In this document: positions 43,720-52,106 of the stretch, in pieces
How positions within the stretch are numbered: position 1 is the stretch's first letter
Layout: the number at the start of each line of letters is the position of its first letter
Source of the DNA: Thalassobaculum sp965228445
GTDB taxonomy: Bacteria > Pseudomonadota > Alphaproteobacteria > Thalassobaculales > Thalassobaculaceae
NCBI GenBank assembly: GCA_965228445.1
Contig: OZ245813.1
Span: forward strand, 1,178,001-1,242,000
Direction: 5' to 3'
DNA: 64,000 nucleotides
The notes under the pieces: model-generated
What the model was told of the DNA's origin: nothing
The model's input: only the letters and a program-made list of their open reading frames with translations
Database searches by the model: none
Position numbers and translations under genes: made by a program

Positions 43720-45192
43720 CTAGAACACGTAGACGTCGAAGGTGTTCAGCGAGGCGACAGAGTAGTTCGACAGGGTCACCGAATTGCCCGCCCCCAGGTC
43801 GATGACCACATCGGCGCCGGACTGGGTGGCCCGGGCGATCACGTCGGCGGCGGTGGAGATGCCGGTCCCGTTGATGTTGGACTGAACCGCCACGTAGTCG
43901 GTGAAGTAGGTGAAATCGCTGATCGTGTCGTTGCCGCCGTTGGAGGTGAAATAGAAGTAGTCGTACCCGTCGCCGCCGACCAGCAGATCGTCGCCCAGAT
44001 TGCCGTACAGCCGGTCGCCGCCGGCCCCGCCGGAGATCGTGTCGCTGTCCTGGCCGCCGTAGACCTGGTCCGCGTCGGTCCCGCCGAACAGCAGGTCGCC
44101 GCCGTGGTTGCCGTAGATCATGTCGGAGCCGGCCCCGCCGGAGATCGTGTCGGAGCCTTCGCGATAGGCCAGCGTCGTGCCCGATCCGTAGGTCCGGGTA
44201 GCACCGCCGTTCTGGCCGCCGAACACCGTGTCGTCGCCGTCGCCGGCCAGGACCAGGTCGGTGCCGACATTGCCGTAGAGCAGGTCATCGCCGGCCCCGC
44301 CGCTCAGGGTGTCCTCGCCGTCGCCGGCCATGACGCCGTCATCGCCGGCCCCGAGGCGGAACAGGTCGCTGCCGCCGTTGCCGAGATAGTAGTTGATGCC
44401 GGAATCGCCGGTGAAGACCTCGGCCGTGTCCTCGCCCCAGGTGACGTTGCCGATCGAGCCGGCGGTGTCGGTGCCGTAGAGGTAGCGCACCGCGAGAACG
44501 TCCAGCCAGCCGAGCCCGGACGCATAGGAGGCCGACCCGTCATAGTACGACATCACGGTGGTGTCCGTGTTGTCGATCGAGCCGTCCAGGAACGGCCCCT
44601 CGGAGCCGGAGCTGTAATTGCCCGGATGCTTCAGACCGATGGCGTGGCCGATTTCGTGCAGCAGAGTCAGATAGCCGTAGTTCCCGGCCTCGGGCGCCAG
44701 GTTATAGGAATAGTTGTTGGCGATCATCACATCGCCGCCGATCTCGCTCGACGACGGGTAGTAGGCGTAGCCCGACGAGCCCGACTGGTAGTTCGCGCCG
44801 AACCGGATCTGCCCGCCGGCGCCGGCATCCGAGACTTCGACGAAGGAAATGTTCGCTACGGCCGCCCAGGCATCCAGGGCACTGCGGGCAGCCGCCTCCA
44901 TCGTGCTGTTGAACACCGTGAAGGACGAATCCGCATCGTGATAGCTGGGCAGGCTGTCCATGAAGGAATAGGTGACGGTCGTTCCCACCCCCATCATGCC
45001 GATGCCCCACTTGCTGGACGCACCGACGACGACCGTATCGATGTTGTTGTCGCCCGACGTCTCCGACCCGGACAGGGCCTGCCGGCCTTCGCCCGACAGC
45101 GTGGCGGCGGCACTGCCGGAACTGTGTCCATAGCAGGCGCAGGCACCACAGGCACAGGCTGCGGGCGGAGCGTTTTCGAGAGCGGAACTCAT
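43720..45192 (-). CDS. Serralysin-type M10 metalloprotease with RTX repeats
   Basis: 490 aa secreted protease. Zinc motif HEIGHAIGLKHPG at residues 179-191 and the Met-turn VMSYY mark the serralysin (M10C) family. From about 270 to 425 several GGxGxDxLxG-type calcium-binding RTX repeats follow (GGAGDDLLYGN, GGAGSDMIYGN, GGAGGDRLYGN). The C-terminus TFDVYVF fits a type I secretion signal ending in hydrophobic residues. No Sec signal peptide; the first 20 residues hold four cysteines (13, 15, 18, 20). No type I secretion genes are in view. It starts 3 bases after an exported protein gene. Confidence 0.94.
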   Translation of the reverse strand: MSSALENAPPAACACGACACYGHSSGSAAATLSGEGRQALSGSETSGDNNIDTVVVGASSKWGIGMMGVGTTVTYSFMDSLPSYHDADSSFTVFNSTMEAAARSALDAWAAVANISFVEVSDAGAGGQIRFGANYQSGSSGYAYYPSSSEIGGDVMIANNYSYNLAPEAGNYGYLTLLHEIGHAIGLKHPGNYSSGSEGPFLDGSIDNTDTTVMSYYDGSASYASGLGWLDVLAVRYLYGTDTAGSIGNVTWGEDTAEVFTGDSGINYYLGNGGSDLFRLGAGDDGVMAGDGEDTLSGGAGDDLLYGNVGTDLVLAGDGDDTVFGGQNGGATRTYGSGTTLAYREGSDTISGGAGSDMIYGNHGGDLLFGGTDADQVYGGQDSDTISGGAGGDRLYGNLGDDLLVGGDGYDYFYFTSNGGNDTISDFTYFTDYVAVQSNINGTGISTAADVIARATQSGADVVIDLGAGNSVTLSNYSVASLNTFDVYVF

Positions 45193-45195
45193 CCT

Positions 45196-45708
45196 CTATC
45201 CCCCTTTTCCGGCCGAGCCGGACTGAGCGGCCGGAACCGCGCGGCGCCACGGGTCGACGACCCGCTCGGCCAGCTGGCGGCGCAGGCCCTCGGCGACGAG
45301 CCCCGGTGCGCTCGCCAGTCCCTCGACCGGAACCAGAACCGGCGGTGCGCCGAAGAGCTGCGCATTGACCTGATCCTTGCGCAGCAGATCGATGTTGATG
45401 GCGAGAACGGGTCCGTTCGGACCCTCCGTCGGAAAGCCGTTCACCAGTACCGTGACCGCGGCGACGTCTGATATGGCGGCGGTCCCGACCGCGACCGGCC
45501 GACCGGTCAGCTCCGCCAGGACGTCCCGGGCGATCGTACACAGCGTACCCCGCTGATCGGCATCCACCGGGCGGCCGCAGAACACGGCGAAACGCTCCAC
45601 CCCCCGGAAGAACGGCAGCGGCGACGCGGACTCGGCCGGTCTGGCGCCGACAGCCAGTCCCAGCGACACACATCCCACCAGCAAGCCGGTAAGCGTCTTG
45701 GTCCGCAC
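45196..45708 (-). CDS. Exported protein of unknown function upstream of the protease
   Basis: 170 aa from GTG at 45708, preceded by AGGGAGG 5 bases upstream; longer in-frame starts lack such a site and would bury the signal peptide. The signal peptide covers about residues 1-28, and the mature part has two cysteines (FCGRP, LCTIA) that may pair. The rest is a mixed alpha/beta domain without a motif that I recognise; it does not look like the Inh inhibitor family of serralysins. The 3-base gap to the protease gene means co-transcription and suggests a job in its export, folding or inhibition. Confidence 0.72.
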   Translation of the reverse strand: MRTKTLTGLLVGCVSLGLAVGARPAESASPLPFFRGVERFAVFCGRPVDADQRGTLCTIARDVLAELTGRPVAVGTAAISDVAAVTVLVNGFPTEGPNGPVLAINIDLLRKDQVNAQLFGAPPVLVPVEGLASAPGLVAEGLRRQLAERVVDPWRRAVPAAQSGSAGKGG

Positions 45709-45879
45709 GCAATCCTCCCTACCATCGCCGGCCGGAACGTCCCCGGCACCCTCATCGGAGCAGAATAGTACTCTAGATGACCGACCGTTCCGTTGAAATA
45801 CAACGAGACTGTGAAGGATCGCACAGGGCGACGACACCGAAAATCGGTGCGGTCGGACGCAGGTTGTGCGGAAAGCCTT

Positions 45880-45955
45880 TGGCGACCCCTACGGGATTCG
45901 AACCCGTGTTGCCGCCGTGAGAGGGCGGTGTCCTAGGCCTCTAGACGAAGGGGTC
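45880..45955 (-). tRNA. tRNA-Glu, anticodon CTC
   Basis: 76 bases with a 7-bp acceptor stem GACCCCT / AGGGGTC, discriminator G and encoded CCA. The anticodon loop CT-CTC-AC sits on a CCGCC / GGCGG stem; the T arm carries GGTTCGAATCC. It differs from the second copy at only two positions: the anticodon's first base and one variable-region base. Confidence 0.97.
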
Positions 45956-45970
45956 GCAGAGGAAAGCGGG

Positions 45971-45999
45971 TTGATATCAATCCGCCGACAGCTTTGCAA
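45971..45999 (-). promoter_or_regulatory. Sigma-70 promoter of tRNA-Glu(CTC)
   Basis: TTGCAA (45999-45994), 17-base spacer, TATCAA (45976-45971) on the minus strand, 4/6 and 5/6 matches. It ends about 15 bases before the mature tRNA 5' end, leaving a leader of roughly 8 bases. Confidence 0.6.
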
Positions 46000-46055
46000 G
46001 CGCGATCGCATCCTTGGAACCGAATTTCTCGGGCGGCTGCGATCCGCTTGTAGAA

Positions 46056-46131
<76 letters not shown>

Positions 46132-46145
46132 ATCCGAGGAGGGTG

Positions 46146-46174
46146 GAAATACAGGCCACCGTTCGCGAAATCAA
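46146..46174 (-). promoter_or_regulatory. Sigma-70 promoter of tRNA-Glu(TTC)
   Basis: TTGATT (46174-46169), 17-base spacer, TATTTC (46151-46146) on the minus strand, about 15 bases before the tRNA 5' end. Confidence 0.55.
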
Positions 46175-46354
46175 GCCCGAAGGTCGCCCCGTGATGCGTT
46201 TCCCGCTGACCGCGGTTCCCGCCGCCTTCGGGCAATCGCTACCGCCAGTTCGCAACCGACGGGAATCCGCTCCGTTAAGGCGTCACGCAGGGCGACATCC
46301 CCCACGCCGCCGCCCCGCGGGAAAGCAATCGCACCCATCCGAGGGAGATCCCCG

Positions 46355-46843
46355 ATGTCCATGAAGACCCTGGAAGACCTGTTCAAGCACTTCCTGCGCG
46401 ACATGTACTACGCCGAGAAGCAGGTGCTGAAGACTCTGCCGAAGATGGCCCGCAAGGCCGGCTCGGACGAGCTGCGCACCGCCTTCGAAGATCACCGCGA
46501 GGAGACCGAGGAGCAGATCGAGAATCTGGAGAAGATTTTCGAGATGCTCGACCTGAAGCCGCGCGGCGTCACCTGCGACGCGATTCTCGGCATTCTCGAC
46601 GAAGGCAAGGAGATCATGGAGGAGGCCGAAGAGCCCCAGGCCCGCGATGCGGGCATGATCGCCGGCGCCCAGGCGGTCGAGCATTACGAGATCAACCGCT
46701 ACGGCACCATGATCGCCTGGGCCAAGCAGCTCGGCATGGCGGACGCCGCCAAGCTGCTCAAGGCCAACCTCGACCAGGAGGTCGCCGCCGACAAGAAGCT
46801 GTCGACCCTCGCGGTCGGCACCCTCAACAAGAAGGCGGCCTGA
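46355..46843 (+). CDS. DUF892 ferritin-like protein (YciE/YciF type)
   Basis: 162 aa four-helix protein. The start KTLEDLFKHFLRDMYYAEKQVLKTLPKMA carries the first Glu/His-type metal ligands of the DUF892 family, and later helices contain HREETEEQIENL and AVEHYEINRYG. Relatives YciE/YciF are stress-induced ferritin-like proteins of uncertain chemistry. GAGGGAGATC lies just before ATG. The 223-base gap before it holds the tRNA promoter but no clear stress-type promoter. Confidence 0.9.
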   Translation: MSMKTLEDLFKHFLRDMYYAEKQVLKTLPKMARKAGSDELRTAFEDHREETEEQIENLEKIFEMLDLKPRGVTCDAILGILDEGKEIMEEAEEPQARDAGMIAGAQAVEHYEINRYGTMIAWAKQLGMADAAKLLKANLDQEVAADKKLSTLAVGTLNKKAA

Positions 46844-46860
46844 TCGCCGCCGAACCGACC

Positions 46861-46884
46861 GGGGCCGTCCTGACGGGCGGCCCC
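46861..46884 (+). terminator. Hairpin after the DUF892 gene
   Basis: GGGGCCG / CGGCCCC (46861-46867 and 46878-46884), 7-bp stem with a 10-base loop, followed by TCCCCCTCTC, pyrimidine-rich rather than T-rich. It lies between convergent genes, so a terminator role is plausible. Confidence 0.4.
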
Positions 46885-46909
46885 TCCCCCTCTCAGCGGC
46901 GGGTCCGGA

Positions 46910-47974
46910 TCAGGTGATCGCGATCGGCGAGCCCGCCGACCCCGTTCCCCCCTTGATCGGGGTCGGTGCAAAGACATAGACGAAGCGGTACTTGCCGTCG
47001 GCGATCAGCGCGTCGAAGAACAGGTTCTCGTGATTGAAGATCCCGTTCTTGGTGATCAGCTCGGCATGGACCGGGAAGGCCAGGTTCGGGTCCGGATTCG
47101 GCACCACCTCGGTCGGCCAGGTATCCGCGCCGGTGATCGAAATCTCCTTCTCGATCAGCCAGCGCGCCACCTCCAGGCCGATGCCCGGACACCCCGAGTT
47201 GAAGCGATCGTTGTTCTTCATCCACAGCGAGCCCCAGCCGGTGTTGAAGAACACCGCGTCGCCCGACTTGATGTCGCCCTCGGACATGCCCTGCTTCGAC
47301 AGCGCGCCCTGGACGTCGGCCAGGGTGATCTCGTAACCGGCGTCCTTCATCTCCCCAAGCGAACCGTGCACGTCGATCAGGTGGGCCGGGGTGAAGAACG
47401 GCTTCACATGCTCAACGCCGAGCTTGCCGAGACCATAGGCGCCGCTGACGACGCTGCCGTCGAACCCGTTGTAGTATTTCTGGTCCGATTTGTTCGCGGC
47501 GTCGCCATCGACCACGCCGATGTGGCCGAGCCCGTCGAACTGCGTACCGACCTGCCCGACCTCGGTCGACAGGAACTCGTCGTTGTAGATCAGGTTGTTC
47601 TGGCCGAACGGCCCGCCGGTGGGAGCGCCGGGAATGCGCACGGCGAAGACCCGGGCGCCGAACATTGGCATACCGGCCTCGTAGACCCGGCCGATCTTGT
47701 AGACCTTGCCTTCCTTGATCTGCGCGGCGGCCTCCAGCGTCTTCTCCGGCGTCATCCAGTTGGACGCGCCGGCCTGATCCTCCGCCCCCCAGCGCGACGG
47801 CCACCACGGCTCGGTGGACGGGGTCTGCGCCTGGGCGAGCTGGTCCGACCCGCCGCTGCCGACGAACGCGGCACTGCCGGCCGCCGCCCCGATCGCCGCC
47901 GTTTTCATGAAGTCCCGGCGGCTGGGGGATTGCGGATCGGTCCCGTCGCCCGCCTCGAATTTGCTCCTGCGCAT
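46910..47974 (-). CDS. Tat-exported cyclase-family protein
   Basis: 354 aa of the cyclase family (kynurenine formamidase-like fold). A twin-arginine signal SRRDFMKTAAIG is at residues 18-29, so it folds with its metal in the cytoplasm and is then exported. Metal-binding and catalytic motifs: QVGTQFDGLGHIG (about 160-172) and PVHAELITKNGIFNHENL near the C-terminus. This group contains Zn- or Mn-dependent amide and lactone hydrolases; the substrate is unknown. ATG at 47974 has GGAGGAG about 8 bases upstream. Confidence 0.88.
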   Translation of the reverse strand: MRRSKFEAGDGTDPQSPSRRDFMKTAAIGAAAGSAAFVGSGGSDQLAQAQTPSTEPWWPSRWGAEDQAGASNWMTPEKTLEAAAQIKEGKVYKIGRVYEAGMPMFGARVFAVRIPGAPTGGPFGQNNLIYNDEFLSTEVGQVGTQFDGLGHIGVVDGDAANKSDQKYYNGFDGSVVSGAYGLGKLGVEHVKPFFTPAHLIDVHGSLGEMKDAGYEITLADVQGALSKQGMSEGDIKSGDAVFFNTGWGSLWMKNNDRFNSGCPGIGLEVARWLIEKEISITGADTWPTEVVPNPDPNLAFPVHAELITKNGIFNHENLFFDALIADGKYRFVYVFAPTPIKGGTGSAGSPIAIT

Positions 47975-48133
47975 GGCCGTCTCCTCCCGATTTTCTTGTG
48001 GTGAGGGCGGCCGTTCCCGCCGCCATAGGTAGAATGGTGACGGCGGCTGCGACAAAGTGTCAAGCTATCGCACGACAAGAGCGGACAGATCCGCCGCGAC
48101 GCGAAGGTAACGGCTTGGGAGGGCCACCGACCG

Positions 48134-49183
48134 ATGTCCCTGTTCGAAACGGACAAATCCGCCGACCGCATTCCGGTCTCCGTCCTGACCGGCTTCCTGG
48201 GCAGCGGCAAGACCACCCTGCTGAACGCCCTTCTGCGCGACCCGGCCCTGGCGGACACCGCGGTCATCGTCAACGAGTTCGGCGAGGTCGGTCTCGACCA
48301 CCTGCTGATGGAGACGGTGGACGGCGAGATGACGGTGATGGCGTCCGGCTGCATCTGCTGCACCATCCGTTCCGACCTGGAGACCACCCTGCGCGACCTG
48401 CTGTCCCGCGCCCGGGCAGGGACCCTGCCCGCGTTCCGCCGCGTCGTGGTGGAGACCACCGGCCTGGCGGACCCCGCCCCCATCGTGCAGATGCTGCTGA
48501 ACAATCCGCTGGTCTCCGGCTTCTTCCGGCTCGACGCGGTGATCACCACCGTGGACGCGGTGCACGGAACGGCACAGCTCGACGCTCAGGCCGAAGCGGT
48601 GAAGCAGGCGGCCATGGCGGATCGGCTGATCCTGACCAAGACGGACCTGGCCGAGCCCGGCGCCATCGCCGCGCTGGATCAGCGACTGGCAGTCCTGAAC
48701 CCGACGGGCGAGCGGATCCGCGCCATCAGCGGAGCGGTCGAGGCGGCGCGGCTATTCGATGCCGGCTGGTACGATCCGCAGACCAAGACGCCCGATGTGC
48801 GGCGCTGGCTGCGCGACGAGGCGCTGGCCGACGGCCCGGGCCACGATCATGACCACCACCACGACCGGAACCGGCACGACGGCGGGATCGCCGCCTTCGC
48901 CGTGACCTTCGCCGATCCGCTCGACTGGGACCGGGTCAATCGATGGCTCTCGGCCCTGCGCGACCGGCATGGCGACCGGCTGCTGCGGGTGAAGGGGATC
49001 CTCAACCTGGACGGCGAGACCTCCCCGGTGGTGGTCCACGGCGTGCACCACGTCTTCCACTCCCCGGCCCGGCTGGCGGACTGGCCCGACGGTGACCGGC
49101 GCTCGCGCATCGTCTTCATCACCCGCGACCTGGACGAGGCGACGGTGCGCGGCTTCTGGGTGGACGTGTCGGTAGCGGCGTGA
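48134..49183 (+). CDS. CobW/COG0523 family GTPase
   Basis: 349 aa G3E GTPase, a metal chaperone family linked to zinc, cobalt or other metals. Walker A GFLGSGKTT at residues 20-28, the metal-binding CxCC motif (GCICC), and the guanine-specific TKTD element are present; an internal His/Asp-rich run (HDHDHHHDRNRHD, about 238-250) precedes the CobW C-terminal domain. The client metal is not readable. It is divergent from the exported cyclase gene across 159 bases, where I found no recognisable Zur box. Confidence 0.9.
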   Translation: MSLFETDKSADRIPVSVLTGFLGSGKTTLLNALLRDPALADTAVIVNEFGEVGLDHLLMETVDGEMTVMASGCICCTIRSDLETTLRDLLSRARAGTLPAFRRVVVETTGLADPAPIVQMLLNNPLVSGFFRLDAVITTVDAVHGTAQLDAQAEAVKQAAMADRLILTKTDLAEPGAIAALDQRLAVLNPTGERIRAISGAVEAARLFDAGWYDPQTKTPDVRRWLRDEALADGPGHDHDHHHDRNRHDGGIAAFAVTFADPLDWDRVNRWLSALRDRHGDRLLRVKGILNLDGETSPVVVHGVHHVFHSPARLADWPDGDRRSRIVFITRDLDEATVRGFWVDVSVAA

Positions 49184-49188
49184 GCCGA

Positions 49189-50973
49189 TCAGATCGCCGG
49201 CGCGGCGTCGTCGATGACGAACTGGACGTTGTCGCCGCCCCGGAAATCGTCGAGCCGCAGGTGGCCGGCGACGTGGATCGGCAGCTGGCCCGCCTGCAGC
49301 AGGCCTGGGCCGAGATCGCTCGCCATCGCGCGGAAGGCGATCGCGTTGACCCGGCCGCCATCGCCACCGGCAAGCGTGCAGCGCACATGGTTCTCGCCGA
49401 CCACGCCGCTTGAGACCACCTTGGCTCCGGACAGCACGAACCGCGGCTCGGAATTGCCGGTGCCGAACGGTCCGACGCGGGACACCGCGCGCACCAGGTC
49501 CGCCGTCGCCCCGCGCGGCGCCAGGGCCGCATCCACCGACAGCTCGGCCACCAAGGGCGCCCCCGCCAGCGCGGCGGCCACCCGGTCGGCCAGGAAGGCG
49601 CGGAAGGCGTCGATCCGGTCGGCGGCGACGGTGAAGCCGGCCGCCATGGCATGGCCCCCGCCCTTCTCCAGCACCCCGGCCTGATGCGCGGCGATCACCG
49701 CGGCCCCCAGATCGAGTCCCGGCACCGACCGGCCGGATCCCTTGCCCATTCCGGCGTCGTCGATGCCGACCACGCAGGCCGGACGATGGAACCGATCCTT
49801 CAGTCGGCTGGCCACAATCCCCACCACCCCGGGATGCCAGCTCTGCCCGGAGACCACCAGAACCGGCGCGTCCCCCGCCGCCTCGGCCTGGGCGATCGCA
49901 TTCTCCAGCACCTCGGCCTCGATGGCCCGGCGCTCGTCATTGTAGCGGTCGAGTTCGCCGGCGATCCGCCGCGCCTCGTTCGGGTCGTCGGTGGAGAGCA
50001 GCCGCGCGCCGAGATCGGCCTTGCCGACCCGCCCGCCGGCATTGATGCGCGGACCGAGCACGAAGCCGAGATGGAACGGGTCGGGCTTGCGGTCGAGACC
50101 GGCCACATCGGCCAGGGCCGCCAGTCCCACAGAGGACCGGCCGGCCATCACCTTCAGCCCCTGGGCGATGAAGGCCCGGTTGAGCCCGGTGAGCGGGACC
50201 ACGTCGCAGACGGTGCCGAGAGCGGTCAGGTCGAGGATGGCCCGCAGGTCGGGCTCCGCCTTGCCGGCGAACCAGCCCTTCGCCCGCAGCGCCCGATTGA
50301 CGGCGACCAGGGTGACGAAGGTGACGCCGCAGGCGGCGAGATGGCCGAAACCGGGCGCCTCGTCGAGCCGGTTCGGATTGACCACGGCGACGGCGGCCGG
50401 CAGCTCCGGTTCGGCGATGTGATGATCGACGACGATGACGTCGATGCCGGCCTCACGCGCCTGCCCCAGGGTGTCGATCGCCAGGATGCCGCAGTCGAGG
50501 CAGACCACGACGCCCGCCCCCTTCTGCGCCAGTCCCTGGAGCGCCGGCAGGTTCGGCCCATAGCCCTCGTCGATGCGGTCGGGAATATGCAGGAGCACCG
50601 GCGCGCCGACGGCCCGGAAATACCGCGCCATGCTGGCCGCCGAGGTCGCGCCGTCCACGTCGTAGTCGGCGAACAGACCGATGGTCTGGCCGGCGATCAC
50701 CGCATCGGCCAGCCGCTCGGCGGCGGCGTCCATGTCGCGGAACCGGCTGGGATCGGGCAGCTCGGTGCGCAGGGTCGGCTCCAGAAACCGCTCCACCGCA
50801 TCCAGATCGATGCCGCGCTGGGCCATGATCCGGCCGACGATCTCCGGCACGGCGAAGCGCTGGGCGATGGCGAGGCCGAGCCGGTCGACCTCGACGCCGC
50901 TGCCGCCGCGCAGCGTCCAGCGCCGCGCGGTCATGGATCGGTCGATGCCGAGGAACGCGGCTGTCTCGGGCAC
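49189..50973 (-). CDS. recJ: Single-stranded-DNA-specific exonuclease RecJ
   Basis: 5'-3' ssDNA exonuclease used in recombination and repair. 594 aa. DHH-family motifs: LFADYDVDGATSAA, LDCG and VVDHHIAEPELP; then LGPRINAGGRVGKADLG and the DHHA1 motif GGGHAMAAGF, followed by the OB domain. GTG at 50973 is preceded by AAGGAGAG about 7 bases upstream; longer in-frame starts would overlap glpX. It follows glpX after 25 bases. Confidence 0.95.
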   Translation of the reverse strand: MPETAAFLGIDRSMTARRWTLRGGSGVEVDRLGLAIAQRFAVPEIVGRIMAQRGIDLDAVERFLEPTLRTELPDPSRFRDMDAAAERLADAVIAGQTIGLFADYDVDGATSAASMARYFRAVGAPVLLHIPDRIDEGYGPNLPALQGLAQKGAGVVVCLDCGILAIDTLGQAREAGIDVIVVDHHIAEPELPAAVAVVNPNRLDEAPGFGHLAACGVTFVTLVAVNRALRAKGWFAGKAEPDLRAILDLTALGTVCDVVPLTGLNRAFIAQGLKVMAGRSSVGLAALADVAGLDRKPDPFHLGFVLGPRINAGGRVGKADLGARLLSTDDPNEARRIAGELDRYNDERRAIEAEVLENAIAQAEAAGDAPVLVVSGQSWHPGVVGIVASRLKDRFHRPACVVGIDDAGMGKGSGRSVPGLDLGAAVIAAHQAGVLEKGGGHAMAAGFTVAADRIDAFRAFLADRVAAALAGAPLVAELSVDAALAPRGATADLVRAVSRVGPFGTGNSEPRFVLSGAKVVSSGVVGENHVRCTLAGGDGGRVNAIAFRAMASDLGPGLLQAGQLPIHVAGHLRLDDFRGGDNVQFVIDDAAPAI

Positions 50974-50998
50974 GCGTTCTCTCCTTCGGTTCAGACGA

Positions 50999-51982
50999 TC
51001 AATCGACCGACGGCTTGCGGGTGAAGTCGTGCGTCGCCTCGACCGTGCGCACCGTCCCGGTCTTCGAGCGCATGATGATCGAGTGGGTGGTCGCGCCGCC
51101 GGCATAGCGGCGCACGCCGCGCAGCATCGCCCCGTTGGTCACACCGGTGGCCGCGAACATCACGTCGCCGCCGGCCAGGCCCATCAGGTCGTACTTCTTG
51201 TCGAGATCGGTGATGCCCCAGCGCTTGGCCCGGGCCTTCTCGTCGTCGTTGCGGAACAGCAGACGGCCCTGGATCTGGCCGCCGATGCAGCGCAGCGCCG
51301 CGGCCGCCAGCACACCTTCCGGCGCACCGCCCGAGCCCATGTAGATGTCGACGCCGCTGGTCGGCTGCGACGTGGCGATGACGCCGGACACGTCGCCGTC
51401 GGAGATCAGCATGATCCGCGCTCCGGACTCGCGCACCTGTGCGATCAGTTCGGCGTGGCGCGGCCGGTCCAGAATGCAGGCGACGATGTCGGACACCTCG
51501 ACGCCCTTGGCCTTGGCCAGGTTCTTCATGTTCACGGCGACCGAGTTGTCGAGATCGACCACGCCTTCCGGCAGGCCGCCGCCGACGGCGATCTTGTCCA
51601 TGTAGACGTCCGGCGCGTTCAGGAAGCCGCCCTCGGATGCCAGCGCCACCACGGCAAGCGCGTTCTGACCGCCCTTGGCGGTGATGGTGGTCCCTTCCAG
51701 CGGATCGAGCGCGATGTCGATCTTCGGGCCGCCGCGGCCTACCTTCTCGCCGATATAAAGCATCGGCGCCTCGTCGCGCTCGCCCTCGCCGATCACGACG
51801 GTGCCGTCGATCTCGAGGTTGTTCAGCGCGGTGCGCATGGCGTCGACCGCCGCCTGGTCGGCCATCTTCTCATCGCCCCGGCCCATGAGCCGGGAGGCCG
51901 CGAGCGCCGCCGCCTCGGTGACCCGGACGGCCTCCAGGGCGAGGTTGCGGTCCATGGTGAAGACTTCGGCGGTCTCGGACAT
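50999..51982 (-). CDS. glpX: Fructose-1,6-bisphosphatase class II
   Basis: Gluconeogenic phosphatase of the GlpX family. 327 aa. The metal-binding signatures VVIGEGERDEAPMLYIGE (about 63-80) and the DIALDPLEGTT motif (about 88-98) are intact, as is GSGGAPEGVLAAAAL. It lies between hom and recJ with a 124-base gap to hom. Confidence 0.96.
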   Translation of the reverse strand: MSETAEVFTMDRNLALEAVRVTEAAALAASRLMGRGDEKMADQAAVDAMRTALNNLEIDGTVVIGEGERDEAPMLYIGEKVGRGGPKIDIALDPLEGTTITAKGGQNALAVVALASEGGFLNAPDVYMDKIAVGGGLPEGVVDLDNSVAVNMKNLAKAKGVEVSDIVACILDRPRHAELIAQVRESGARIMLISDGDVSGVIATSQPTSGVDIYMGSGGAPEGVLAAAALRCIGGQIQGRLLFRNDDEKARAKRWGITDLDKKYDLMGLAGGDVMFAATGVTNGAMLRGVRRYAGGATTHSIIMRSKTGTVRTVEATHDFTRKPSVD

Positions 51983-52106
51983 TCTTTTTTCTCCCGGTCT
52001 TTCCTGGGGTCGGCCCCGCCGGGTCGATCCCGTGGAGGCGGCGGTGAATCCCGTTGGGCGGGTTCTTAACCGATCCAGACCGCCTCCGCGACTCCCTATT
52101 CCGTCG

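Noticed and set aside
43900..44400. Regularly repeated DNA resembling an array
   Set aside because: The repeats encode Gly/Asp-rich RTX motifs inside the protease; there are no identical direct repeats with unique spacers.
47975..48133. A Zur box between the exported cyclase and CobW genes
   Set aside because: No A/T-rich palindrome of the Zur type is visible; the only symmetry is G/C-rich.
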